64,000 nucleotides of DNA, from assembly GCF_002979435.1 (NCBI RefSeq), contig NZ_PCOV01000005.1, positions 124,001 through 188,000 of the forward strand, given 5' to 3'. Origin of the DNA: Microbacterium sp. MYb66 (GTDB taxonomy: Bacteria; Actinomycetota; Actinomycetes; Actinomycetales; Microbacteriaceae). Positions 54,575-63,227 of the stretch are shown here, piece after piece (position 1 is the first letter of the stretch; the number at the start of each line of letters is the position of its first letter). Both the position numbers and the translations under genes were made by a program. A model generated the notes under the pieces. That model searched no databases, was not told the DNA's origin, and saw only the letters and a program-made list of their open reading frames with translations.

Positions 54575-55990
54575 TCACGCGGCCGAGGAGAGAGCCGACA
54601 CCCGGGGCTTGACCATCCAGATCGAGGTGACGATCGCCCCCGTGACTGCGAGGATCGCCGCCCCCACGAAGGCGGCGGAATAGCCCTGTGTCAGCTCGGT
54701 TCCCGACGGCTCGATGCCTGAGATGCCGTAGACGATCGCAGTGAGGACGGCGAGCCCGAGTGCGGAGCCGATCTGATAACTCGTGCTCACGAGACCCGAT
54801 GCGACCCCGGTCTCCGCCGCGGGTGCCGCGTTGATGGCGGTCCCGAGCGAGGGGACGAACGCGAGTGACATCCCGAGGGCCGCCAGCAGCGAGGCGGGAA
54901 GGACGTCCACCGCGTATACGCCGTCCGGACGGACGAACGACAACCAGAAGAGGCCGCCGGCGAGCAGGAGCAGACCGCTGACGATCATCGACTTCGCGCC
55001 GAACCGCTCCTGAAGGCGTGGAGCGAGAGCGATCATCACGATGACGACGAGTCCTGTCATGGGAAGCAGGGCGGCGCCGGCCGCGAAGGCGCTCGCTCCG
55101 AGCACCTGCTGCAGGTACAGGTTGAGGAAGAACCACATCGACACCCATGCCGCGCCGAGGAGCAGCTGAGCGCTGTTCGCCGCGGCGAGGAGCGGGGCGC
55201 GCAACAGGCCGAGCCGCAGGAGCGGGTTCCTGCTGTGCGCCTGGATGACGAAGAAGATCCCCAGCAGGACGATCCCGCCGGCGAGCAGCGCCAGTGTCGA
55301 CCAGGTGATCCAGCCGACCTCCGGAGCATTGACGACCGCGTACACCACGGCGGCGAGTCCCGCCGTGACCGTGAGAGCGCCCCAGACGTCGATGGAACCG
55401 GCTGCCTTCCTCGTGGTGCGGGGAAGAGCGGAGGCGGTGAAAGCGAGGACGATCACGGCGATCGGGACGGCGATGTAGAACACCCACGGCCAGCTCGCGT
55501 ACTCGGTCAGCACTCCGCCGAGGAAGACGCCTGCGGTTCCGCCGATCGGGGCGGCGGCCCCGTAGACGGCGAAGGCCTTGGGGAGGTCCGACGTGCCGCC
55601 GAACAGCATCATGAGCAAGGTGAGTGCCGCGGGGGCGATCATCGCGGATCCGGCGCCTTGAATCGCGCGGCCGGTGATCTCCATGCCGATGTTCGTCGCC
55701 GCGCCGGCGAGCACGGACCCGACGATCAGGACCAGCCAGCCCAGCACGAAGATCTTGCGCGCGCCGAAGATGTCGGAGAGTCGGCCGCCGAGGAGGAGCA
55801 GGCCGCCGAAGGCGACCACGTAGGCATTGAAGACCCAGGACAGCGATTCGGGGGTGAAACCGAGCTCGCGCTGGATGTCGGGGAGGGCGACGCCGATGAT
55901 CGACGTGTCCATGATGACGACGAACTGCGCGGCGGCGATCAGCGCCAAGCCGAGCCAGCGCTTCGCTCCGGATGCGGGGAGGGGGGACAT
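54575..55990 (-). CDS. DHA2-family MFS exporter
   Basis: 471 residues, fourteen-helix drug exporter pattern (FVVIMDTSIIGVALPDIQ at the start; loop GGRLSDIFGARK). Likely exports a hydrophobic or cationic compound. GAGCTCC-rich leader with GGAGCTC upstream. A G-tract palindrome in front suggests metal or sulfur-stress control. Confidence 0.85.
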   Translation of the reverse strand: MSPLPASGAKRWLGLALIAAAQFVVIMDTSIIGVALPDIQRELGFTPESLSWVFNAYVVAFGGLLLLGGRLSDIFGARKIFVLGWLVLIVGSVLAGAATNIGMEITGRAIQGAGSAMIAPAALTLLMMLFGGTSDLPKAFAVYGAAAPIGGTAGVFLGGVLTEYASWPWVFYIAVPIAVIVLAFTASALPRTTRKAAGSIDVWGALTVTAGLAAVVYAVVNAPEVGWITWSTLALLAGGIVLLGIFFVIQAHSRNPLLRLGLLRAPLLAAANSAQLLLGAAWVSMWFFLNLYLQQVLGASAFAAGAALLPMTGLVVIVMIALAPRLQERFGAKSMIVSGLLLLAGGLFWLSFVRPDGVYAVDVLPASLLAALGMSLAFVPSLGTAINAAPAAETGVASGLVSTSYQIGSALGLAVLTAIVYGISGIEPSGTELTQGYSAAFVGAAILAVTGAIVTSIWMVKPRVSALSSAA

Positions 55991-56028
55991 GGAGAGCTCC
56001 TGAGGGTCAGCCGGCGTATCCGGACGGG

Positions 56029-56060
56029 CTCTACCCTATACCTATAGGGGGTAGGGGTAT
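56029..56060. promoter_or_regulatory. G-tract palindrome resembling CsoR/CstR-family operators
   Basis: CCTATA-CC-TATAGG (56035-56048) is a perfect 6-bp inverted repeat followed by GGGTAGGGGTAT. TACC...GGGGGTA spacing resembles operators of copper- or persulfide-sensing CsoR-family repressors. No such regulator gene is in the window. Confidence 0.45.
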
Positions 56061-56132
56061 GCCGAAACGAACGAAATCTGGCTTTCCGGACCTGTCTGCT
56101 CTCTGGCTCGACCGAGAGGCCGGCCCGGCTCG

Positions 56133-56438
56133 CTACTCGAAGACCGGGCTGAGGAAGCGGCGCTCGTAGCGCCGGATGCACTGCGTCCGGCGCGCGAAGT
56201 CGAACGCCTCGACGCACTCCGGATCGGTCTTCGACGCGGTCCGATAGATCTCGTACTCCGCCAGGGAGGGGAACGTGAACAGCGCGAAGGCCTCGTCGCT
56301 GTCGCCCTCACTCGGCATGAAGTAGCCGTGGTGGGTTCCGCCGTGCTTCGCCACGAGTCGGATCCAGGTTCGTCCGTATTCGGTGAAGTCGTCCAGTTTG
56401 TCCGGATCGATCTCGTAGCGCAGGTGAACGGTGATCAT
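56133..56438 (-). CDS. NIPSNAP-family protein
   Basis: 101 residues, ferredoxin-like dimeric alpha/beta barrel (MITVHLRYEIDP; FTFPSLAEYEIYR). Family members have no fixed biochemical role. Divergent from the FGE gene with a 59-bp gap. Confidence 0.75.
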   Translation of the reverse strand: MITVHLRYEIDPDKLDDFTEYGRTWIRLVAKHGGTHHGYFMPSEGDSDEAFALFTFPSLAEYEIYRTASKTDPECVEAFDFARRTQCIRRYERRFLSPVFE

Positions 56439-56485
56439 GCGGATGATCTTTCCAGATCGGCCCGGATGCCGGGGAACCCCGACAC

Positions 56486-56491
56486 TACGCT
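56486..56491 (+). promoter_or_regulatory. -10 element of the FGE gene (leaderless)
   Basis: TACGCT six bases before the GTG at 56498; no ribosome site. Confidence 0.5.
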
Positions 56492-56497
56492 GAGCAC

Positions 56498-57409
56498 GTG
56501 ACGAACTCGCGCGACATGGTCCTCATCCCGGGCGGCACATTCCTGATGGGATCCGACGACTTCTATCCGGATGAGCGGCCGGCCCACCAGCGCGACGTCG
56601 ATTCGTTCTTCATCGACCGCTACCAGGTGACCAACGCGCAGTACGCCGAGTTCGTCGACGCGACCGGATACGTGACGGTCGCCGAGCGCGAGCTCGATCC
56701 TGCCGCTTTCCCCGGCGCCGATCCCGCCGACCTCGTGCCGGGAGCGATGGTGTTCACCCCCACCGCCGGCCCGACCGATCTGGGCGACTGGCGCAACTGG
56801 TGGCGGTGGCAACCCGGGGCATACTGGCGTCGGCCGTTCGGACCCGACTCCTCGATCGACGACCGTCTGCAGCATCCGGTCGTGCACATCGCCTTCGAAG
56901 ACGCCGTCGCCTACGCCGACTGGGTGGGGATGCGGCTCCCGACCGAAGCCGAGCACGAGTACGCGGCGCGCGGGGGACTCGAGGGCGCAGCCTTCGCGTG
57001 GGGCGACGAGCCCTACCCCGGCGGTGTCGCTCAGGCGAACTCCTGGCTCGGACGCTTTCCCTACGACAACCAGGGCGTGGGCGGCACCGCGCCCGTCGGC
57101 TCCTACCCGCCGAACGGGTACGGCCTCTACGACATGATCGCGAACGTGTGGGAATGGACGACCGACTTCTACACCCCGCGCCACATCCGACTCTCCGACA
57201 GCCCGGTCGACGCCGGCAAGCGCACGAACCTGCTGGCCGCAGCGAGTGCGCAGGAGGGATTCCCCGACATCCCCCGCCGGGTGCTCAAGGGCGGGTCGCA
57301 TCTCTGCTCGCCGGACTACTGCCTGCGCTTCCGTCCGGCCGCGCGCTCGCCGCAGGCCGAGGACACCGGCATGTCGCACATCGGATTCCGCCTCACCCGT
57401 TCCGAGTGA
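56498..57409 (+). CDS. Formylglycine-generating enzyme
   Basis: 303 residues from GTG. FGE-sulfatase domain throughout: start MVLIPGGTFLMGSDD, central LPTEAEHEYAARGG and NVWEWTTDFY, and catalytic cysteines C270 and C275 in LCSPDYCLRFRP. With copper and oxygen it converts the CxAxR cysteine of sulfatases to formylglycine. The substrate sulfatase is the next gene. Cytoplasmic, as expected. Confidence 0.9.
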   Translation: MTNSRDMVLIPGGTFLMGSDDFYPDERPAHQRDVDSFFIDRYQVTNAQYAEFVDATGYVTVAERELDPAAFPGADPADLVPGAMVFTPTAGPTDLGDWRNWWRWQPGAYWRRPFGPDSSIDDRLQHPVVHIAFEDAVAYADWVGMRLPTEAEHEYAARGGLEGAAFAWGDEPYPGGVAQANSWLGRFPYDNQGVGGTAPVGSYPPNGYGLYDMIANVWEWTTDFYTPRHIRLSDSPVDAGKRTNLLAAASAQEGFPDIPRRVLKGGSHLCSPDYCLRFRPAARSPQAEDTGMSHIGFRLTRSE

Positions 57410-57496
57410 GGTTCCCCTGGGCGCACCCGTGAGGGAGTGCTTGGCTTCGACCGAGGGCGATCGCCCCCGTCTCACGCGTCGAAGCAAGGAGTCGGC

Positions 57497-58996
57497 ATGT
57501 CCGAGAAACCCAACATCCTCATCATCTGGGGCGACGACATCGGCATCGCGAACCTGAGCACGTACTCCGACGGTCTCATGGGCTACCGGACGCCGCACAT
57601 CGATCGGATCGCCGATGAGGGCGTGAAGTTCACCGACTATTACGGTGAGCAGAGCTGCACCGCGGGGCGGGCCGCCTTCATCACCGGGCAGAATCCGTAT
57701 CGCACCGGACTCACGAAGGTGGGCATGCCGGGCGCGAAGCTGGGCCTGCAGCCCGAGGACCCCACGATCGCGGACGCGCTGAAGCACCACGGCTACGCGA
57801 CCGGGCAGTTCGGCAAGAACCACCTCGGCGATCGCGATGAGCACCTGCCGACCGCCCACGGCTTCGACGAGTTCTTCGGGAACCTCTACCACCTGAACGC
57901 GGAGGAGGAGCCGGAGCACCCCGACTATCCGACCGACGAGGAGTTCCCCGGGTTCAGTGAGAGGTTCCGTCCCCGCGGGGTCATCCACTCGTGGGCGAAC
58001 GAGGACGGCAGCCAGCGCATCGAGGACACCGGGCCACTGACGAAGAAGCGGATGGAGACGGTCGACGAGGAGTTCCGCGATGCGGCGACGGACTTCATCC
58101 GTACGCAGGCGGCCGACGACACCCCGTTCTTCGTCTGGTTCAACTCCACCCACATGCACTTCCGCACCCACGCCAAAGAGGAGAGCACGGGGCGTGCCGG
58201 CCGCTGGCAGTCGGAGTACCACGACACGATGCTCGACCATGATGACGTCGTGGGGAGCCTGCTCGACCTGCTCGACGAGCTGGGACTGGCCGAGAACACG
58301 ATCGTGATGTACTCCACCGACAACGGGCCGCACATGAACAGCTGGCCGGATGCCGGCATGACCCCGTTCCGGAACGAGAAGAACTCCAACTGGGAGGGCG
58401 CCTACCGGGTGCCGGCGATGGTCCGCTGGCCGGGACGCATCCCGGCCGGGACCACGCTGAACGGAATCGTGAGTCACAACGACTGGTTCGTGACATTGCT
58501 CGCCGCGGTCGGAGACGACGACATCGCTGATCGCCTGAAGGCGGGGACCGTGCTGCACGGCACCGAGTTCAAGGTCCACCTCGACGGACACAATCAGCTC
58601 GACTACGTGACCGGCGAGGTCGGGCACAGCCCGCGTCGGCACTTCTTCTACGTCTCGGACGACGGCGACCTCACGGCGCTGCGCTTCGACCAATGGAAGT
58701 TCGTGTTCCTCGAACAGCGCGCCGTGGGAACGCTGCTCGTCTGGCAGGAGCCGTACATCGAGCTGCGGTTCCCGAAGCTGTTCAACCTGCGCACGGATCC
58801 CTTCGAGCGGGCGGACATCACGTCGAACACGTACTGGGACTGGGTGCTCGACCACGTCTTCCTGATGATTCCCGCCCAGGCATATGTCGCGCGCATGCTG
58901 CAGACCCTCGCCGAGTTCCCCGCGCGGCAGGAGTCGGCGTCGTTCACGATCAACCAGGTGATGGCGAAGCTGGAGTCGACGGTCGGCAGCTCCTGA
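57497..58996 (+). CDS. Type I sulfatase (arylsulfatase family)
   Basis: 499 residues. Metal-site D13-D14 (WGDDIG), modification motif C54-T-A-G-R58, later metal residues in STDNGPH. No signal peptide, so it may act in the cytosol or leave folded. AAGGAG seven bases upstream. Relatives with GDDIG near the start hydrolyse aryl or choline sulfates; substrate unproven. Confidence 0.88.
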   Translation: MSEKPNILIIWGDDIGIANLSTYSDGLMGYRTPHIDRIADEGVKFTDYYGEQSCTAGRAAFITGQNPYRTGLTKVGMPGAKLGLQPEDPTIADALKHHGYATGQFGKNHLGDRDEHLPTAHGFDEFFGNLYHLNAEEEPEHPDYPTDEEFPGFSERFRPRGVIHSWANEDGSQRIEDTGPLTKKRMETVDEEFRDAATDFIRTQAADDTPFFVWFNSTHMHFRTHAKEESTGRAGRWQSEYHDTMLDHDDVVGSLLDLLDELGLAENTIVMYSTDNGPHMNSWPDAGMTPFRNEKNSNWEGAYRVPAMVRWPGRIPAGTTLNGIVSHNDWFVTLLAAVGDDDIADRLKAGTVLHGTEFKVHLDGHNQLDYVTGEVGHSPRRHFFYVSDDGDLTALRFDQWKFVFLEQRAVGTLLVWQEPYIELRFPKLFNLRTDPFERADITSNTYWDWVLDHVFLMIPAQAYVARMLQTLAEFPARQESASFTINQVMAKLESTVGSS

Positions 58997-59047
58997 CAGC
59001 CCACGAGAGTCCGTCCGATGGCCGGATGGCCGGCGTCGTCGGAGAGA

Positions 59048-59734
59048 TCAGGCTTGCGCGCCGCGATCATCCGGTCGGTTGATCGAGAGGCGTCGTATCT
59101 CGCCGGCAGACCAATCAGCGGCCTCTGACGTGTCCGGCTCCGTGACGATCTTGTCGAACATCGAGATCAAGGGGCCGAGGTCCTGCTCATCGGATCCGAT
59201 TCGCGCGGCCAGGTGGTTCTCCTCGCCGTGGACCGGGCGCCAATCGAGTTGCCAGCCGGCTTCGAGCGCCACGCGATTCCAGAAGATGCGCTGGGTTCGT
59301 CCGTTCCCCTCGCGGAAGGGGTGGATGTAGTTGATCTTCTCGTAGTGGTAGGCGAGCCGCTCGACGAAGGAGTCGCGAGGCAGGTCGGCCAGGAACCCAT
59401 CGGCGGCGAGTTCAGCGAAGCAGATGCCGGACGCACGTTCGATGAATCCGTAGGGGAGAAAGTAGTCGGCGCCAGGGACATTCTTGCGGACATCGACCGT
59501 GCGGAGATCTCCCGCCCAGTCGTAGAGATCCTGGAAGAGGTGCCGGTGGATCGCCTGAAGCTCGCGTAGGTCGTTCGTCGGGGTGACGGGCGAATCGAGA
59601 AGCTGCAGCGCACGGGCGAACGAGAGGTCGGCCTCGGCGGCAGCGAGGGCCTCGGCTGTTGCGGCTCCGACGAGGTTCCGGAGCACATTGCTCTGCGGAA
59701 TCAGATAAGGGTCGGTGAACTCAGGAGAGTCCAT
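59048..59734 (-). CDS. fic: Fic-domain toxin
   Basis: 228 residues from the ATG at 59734. Active-site loop HPFREGNGR (138-146) intact with catalytic histidine, and GADYFLPYGFI forms the beta-hairpin target-docking flap. Adenylylates a protein target; VbhT-type members modify DNA gyrase and topoisomerase IV. The start overlaps the antitoxin gene by 14 nt. No inhibitory helix is seen in the toxin itself, consistent with a separate antitoxin. Confidence 0.85.
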   Translation of the reverse strand: MDSPEFTDPYLIPQSNVLRNLVGAATAEALAAAEADLSFARALQLLDSPVTPTNDLRELQAIHRHLFQDLYDWAGDLRTVDVRKNVPGADYFLPYGFIERASGICFAELAADGFLADLPRDSFVERLAYHYEKINYIHPFREGNGRTQRIFWNRVALEAGWQLDWRPVHGEENHLAARIGSDEQDLGPLISMFDKIVTEPDTSEAADWSAGEIRRLSINRPDDRGAQA

Positions 59735-59894
59735 ACCGGGCTCGCACCCGATCCACGAGTTCATCCGAGTCGATGGTGCCTGCAACATAGGAGTCGGCAT
59801 CAGCGCGGGTCTCGGGCGTGACCTCCAGGCCCTCGATCTCTGCGCTGTGGATCGTGTCTTCGACCCGACGTGATCGAGCTTGAGTGATCGTCAT
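59721..59894 (-). CDS. VbhA-like Fic antitoxin (57 aa)
   Basis: 57 residues beginning MTITQARSRRVEDTIHS. The inhibitory motif S-AEI-E-G matches [S/T]xxxE[G/N] of Fic antitoxins, whose glutamate blocks ATP binding. The C-terminal half (SYVAGTIDSDELVDRVRARYG) matches VbhA-like proteins. It precedes and overlaps the toxin. Confidence 0.8.
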   Translation of the reverse strand: MTITQARSRRVEDTIHSAEIEGLEVTPETRADADSYVAGTIDSDELVDRVRARYGLS

Positions 59895-59955
59895 GTCTGC
59901 CTCCCTCCGCCACTCTCAGTCTAAGCGTCGGGTGAGACATCCGCGCGGTGCTCGT

Positions 59956-60969
59956 TCAGCCGCGGGGCGGCCCGGACGACTCGCGGATGATGAGCTCGTG
60001 CGCGGTCTCGATGGTCCGTGCCTCGTCGCTCGCCGGGCGGAGGATCAGCGAGACGGCATGCTGCCCCATCTCGAACATCGGGATGCGCGCGGTGGTCAGG
60101 GCGGGCGCGACATCCGGGGCGACGGCGATGTCGTCGAATCCGACGACCGACATCTCCTCCGGAACGCGGATGCCGTGCTGTCGCAGCTCGCTGAGGATGC
60201 CGATCGCCATCGCGTCGTTGAGGCCGACGATGGCGGTGAGGCCCCGGTCGAGCAGCTCGCGGGCGCCGGCGATGCCGCCTTCCCGGGTGAAGGCCTTCGA
60301 GACCACGGTGAGCTCCACGCCGGGGTCGCTCGTGCCCTCCCGCAGTCCCGCGATGCGATCGGCCACCGTGTTGAGGTCGAGCGGTCCGGCGACGACCCCG
60401 ATCCTGCGGTGGCCCAGCTCGGCGAGGTGTCGTCCGACCGACACGCCGGCGCGTTGATTGTCGGGGAGAACGGCATCGACGGGAAGGTGATGGCGGCCGA
60501 TGACCGCGACCCGCCCGCCCGCCACCGTGAAGTCCAGGAGCGCCGCGGACATGCCCTGCTCCCGGCTCGCGTCGGCGTAACCGGACCCCGCGATGATGAT
60601 CGAACCGACGCGTTGGCGCAGCAGTGACTTCACCTGCGCGAGCTCACTGTCGGGCGTCCTGTCGGCCTGCGCGATCTGCACCGATCGATTCTCGAGCGTC
60701 GCGCTGCGGATGACGCCGCTGGCGATGTCGGAGAAGTACGGGTCTCCGATCTCGTGCACCACGAGCCCGATCGTCGGCACGAGTCCGCCGGCGAGACCTC
60801 GGGCATGCATGTTGGGTTCGTAGCCGAGCTGCTTCGCGATCACGCGGACGTGCGCGGCCACCTCGGGAGAGATGCCGGAACCGCCGGTCATCGCTCGCGA
60901 CGCGCTCGCGAGGGAGACCCCTGCGGTTTCGGCCACATCGATGAGTCGTGGCGCGCCTTCACGCTTCAC
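59956..60969 (-). CDS. LacI-family regulator
   Basis: 337 residues from GTG with GGGAGG four bases upstream. LacI headpiece (RLIDVAETAGVSLASASRAM) and sugar-binding-like effector domain. Divergent from a Liv-type importer; boxes at 61050-61073 are its likely operators. Confidence 0.87.
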   Translation of the reverse strand: MKREGAPRLIDVAETAGVSLASASRAMTGGSGISPEVAAHVRVIAKQLGYEPNMHARGLAGGLVPTIGLVVHEIGDPYFSDIASGVIRSATLENRSVQIAQADRTPDSELAQVKSLLRQRVGSIIIAGSGYADASREQGMSAALLDFTVAGGRVAVIGRHHLPVDAVLPDNQRAGVSVGRHLAELGHRRIGVVAGPLDLNTVADRIAGLREGTSDPGVELTVVSKAFTREGGIAGARELLDRGLTAIVGLNDAMAIGILSELRQHGIRVPEEMSVVGFDDIAVAPDVAPALTTARIPMFEMGQHAVSLILRPASDEARTIETAHELIIRESSGPPRG

Positions 60970-61015
60970 GAAACCTCCCCCTGTGGAGCAAGATCAACGC
61001 TGATTGCGAGGTAGG

Positions 61016-61073
61016 TTGCTCTTCGTTCTTCGGTCCCACTATAGTGGCGGAAGCGCTTACGAAAGCGCTTTCG
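61016..61073 (+). promoter_or_regulatory. Promoter with two LacI boxes upstream of the importer
   Basis: -35 TTGCTC (61016-61021), 18-bp spacer, -10 TATAGT (61040-61045). Downstream are AAGCGCTT (61051-61058) and the 14-bp palindrome CGAAAGC/GCTTTCG (61060-61073), centres 12 bp apart. They would block elongation or initial transcription. Confidence 0.75.
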
Positions 61074-61096
61074 CTACGATGACGTAGGAGACTCGG

Positions 61097-62332
61097 ATGA
61101 CTGCACCCAGACACGGTCGACGGATCGCTGCCGCGATCGGAACGCTGTCGATCGCCGCGCTCACGGTTTCGGCCTGCTCGGCCACCGGCGATCAGGCGGA
61201 AGGGGGTGGCTCCGACGATCCGATCGTCATCGGCATCTCGCTGCCGCTCACCGGCGACTTCTCCGAACCGGGCAAGGGTGTCGAGCGGGGCTACGAGGCC
61301 TGGCGCGACATCGTCAACGAGAACGGCGGTCTCCTCGGCCGCCAGGTCGAGCTGAAGATCCTCGACGACCAGTCGAACGCCGATCGGGTCGTGTCGGACT
61401 ACGAGTCGCTGATCGCACAGGACGGCGTCGACCTCGTGTTCGGTCCGTTCTCGACGCGGCTCGTCGTTCCCTCGGCACGTGTCGCCCAGGAGTACGGGAT
61501 GCTCTTCGTCGAGCCGGCCGGCGCGGCGGAAGAGGTCTTCGAGCAGGGCTTCGACAACCTCTTCTACGCGGCCCCCGCGATCGCGAACGACCACTACAAC
61601 AACCTGGCGGAGTATCTGCTCGCCCTTCCCGAAGGGGAGCGCCCCGAGACGGCGGCGGTCGCCGCGATGGACGACCCCTTCGCTCAGGGCACCGCCTACG
61701 GCCTCAGGGACAAGCTCGAGGAGGCCGGCGTCGAGATCGTCGTGGACGAGGTCTACCCGCCGAACACGACCGACTTCTCGACCATCGCGGCCAAGATCGC
61801 GCAGTCGGATGCCGACATGGTGATCGGCGGAACGCAGTATCAGGACGCCGTCAACCTCATCATCGCGCTCCAGCAGCTGAACTATCAGCCGGAGCTGGCG
61901 GCGTTCTCGACCGCTCCGACCAACCCCGAGTTCGCCGCCGCGATCGGCGGTGCGACCGAAGGCATCCTCGCTCCCACCGGCTATTCGCCGAAGTCGCAGT
62001 TCCCCAGCAACGTCGAGTTCGTCGAGAAGTACACCGAGATGCACGGCAACCCGCCCTCGGAGGACGAGGCCAACGCGTACACGACCGGTCAGGTCGTCGC
62101 CGCAGCGGTCGAGGCCGTCGGCTGCGCCGAGCAGGGCGAGTGCCAGCAGGAGCTCATCGACTGGCTGCGCGACAACTCCGTCGACACCGTCGTCGGAGAG
62201 CTCAGCTGGGACGAGACGGGCAAGCCCACCGGCGCGCACCTCATCCAGCAGTGGATCGACGGCGAGATCCTGATCGTCCTCCCCGAGGACGTCAAGGAAG
62301 CCGACTTCCTCTTCCCGAAGCCGACGTGGTGA
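61097..62332 (+). CDS. Branched-chain-type ABC substrate-binding lipoprotein
   Basis: 411 residues. Lipobox VSAC (Cys ~27), then the LivJ-like start PIVIGISLPLTGDFSEPGKG. Typical ligands are amino acids, but amide- and polyol-binding relatives exist, and the LacI regulator hints at a sugar-related compound. Confidence 0.85.
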   Translation: MTAPRHGRRIAAAIGTLSIAALTVSACSATGDQAEGGGSDDPIVIGISLPLTGDFSEPGKGVERGYEAWRDIVNENGGLLGRQVELKILDDQSNADRVVSDYESLIAQDGVDLVFGPFSTRLVVPSARVAQEYGMLFVEPAGAAEEVFEQGFDNLFYAAPAIANDHYNNLAEYLLALPEGERPETAAVAAMDDPFAQGTAYGLRDKLEEAGVEIVVDEVYPPNTTDFSTIAAKIAQSDADMVIGGTQYQDAVNLIIALQQLNYQPELAAFSTAPTNPEFAAAIGGATEGILAPTGYSPKSQFPSNVEFVEKYTEMHGNPPSEDEANAYTTGQVVAAAVEAVGCAEQGECQQELIDWLRDNSVDTVVGELSWDETGKPTGAHLIQQWIDGEILIVLPEDVKEADFLFPKPTW

Positions 62333-62342
62333 TCCGCACATC

Positions 62343-63227
62343 GTGAGTGGAGCACTGCTGCTGCAAAGCCTGATCCTCGGCATCCTGCTGGGAGGGCTTT
62401 ACGCCCTCCTGGCGGCCGGGCTCACGCTGTACTTCGGGATCATGCGCGTCGTCATGATCGCGCACTCCGCCTTCCTCATCCTGGCCGCGTACCTCGCGTG
62501 GTGGTTCAACCGGGAGACCGGAATCGACCCGCTCGTGTCGCTCGTCGTCACCGTGCCCCTGTTCTTCCTGACCGGCGTCGTCATGCAGCGACTGCTCGTC
62601 TCGAGGCTCAAGCCGCTGACCCTGACCATGATGTCGGTGCTGCTCACGTTCGCCGTGGCACTGATCATCGAGGGGGCGCTCGGGTTCTTCTTCACCGGAA
62701 CCCAGCGCCGCATCCCCCTCCCGTATGCCAGTGCGAGTCTCGACTTCTTCGGCGCGCAGGTGCCGGTGGTCAAGCTCATCGCCTTCGGTCTCGCGGCCGT
62801 CGCCCTCGCGCTCCTGTTCGTGCTGCTGAAGTACACGAAGTTCGGGCAGGCGCTGCGGGCGACGATCCAGCATCCGGAGGCCGCGCGACTGGTCGGCATC
62901 AACACCGACCGCGTCGCCGGCTACGGGTTCGGACTCGGACTCGCCACGGCGGCGATCGGCGGCACCGCGCTCTCGCTCGATGCCACGATCTACCCGTCGC
63001 TGCACTGGCACTGGATCGGACCGCTCATGGCGATCATCGTCGTCGGCGGACTCGGCAGCATCCCGGGCGCCGCCATCGCGGCTCTCGTCCTCGGGATCGC
63101 GCAGAGCCTGCTCCAGCTCCCGCTGGGGCCGACGTGGGCGCAGACGGTGTTCTACGTCGCCCTCTTCGCGACGCTCATGTTCCGTCCGCAAGGATTCTTC
63201 GGAGGTCGTCTTGCCCAGCGTTTCTAG
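62343..63227 (+). CDS. LivH-type ABC permease
   Basis: 294 residues from GTG, eight helices, GGLYALLAAGLTLYFGIMRV family start and GGLGSIPGA loop. 10 bp after the binding protein. No ribosome site close by. Confidence 0.85.
   Translation: MSGALLLQSLILGILLGGLYALLAAGLTLYFGIMRVVMIAHSAFLILAAYLAWWFNRETGIDPLVSLVVTVPLFFLTGVVMQRLLVSRLKPLTLTMMSVLLTFAVALIIEGALGFFFTGTQRRIPLPYASASLDFFGAQVPVVKLIAFGLAAVALALLFVLLKYTKFGQALRATIQHPEAARLVGINTDRVAGYGFGLGLATAAIGGTALSLDATIYPSLHWHWIGPLMAIIVVGGLGSIPGAAIAALVLGIAQSLLQLPLGPTWAQTVFYVALFATLMFRPQGFFGGRLAQRF

Noticed and set aside
56059..56169. 36-codon frame MPKRTKSGFPDL
   Set aside because: Overlaps the NIPSNAP 3' end and has no ribosome site.
56435..58855. 806-codon minus-strand frame
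   Set aside because: Shadow of the FGE and sulfatase genes, which have clear catalytic motifs on the plus strand.
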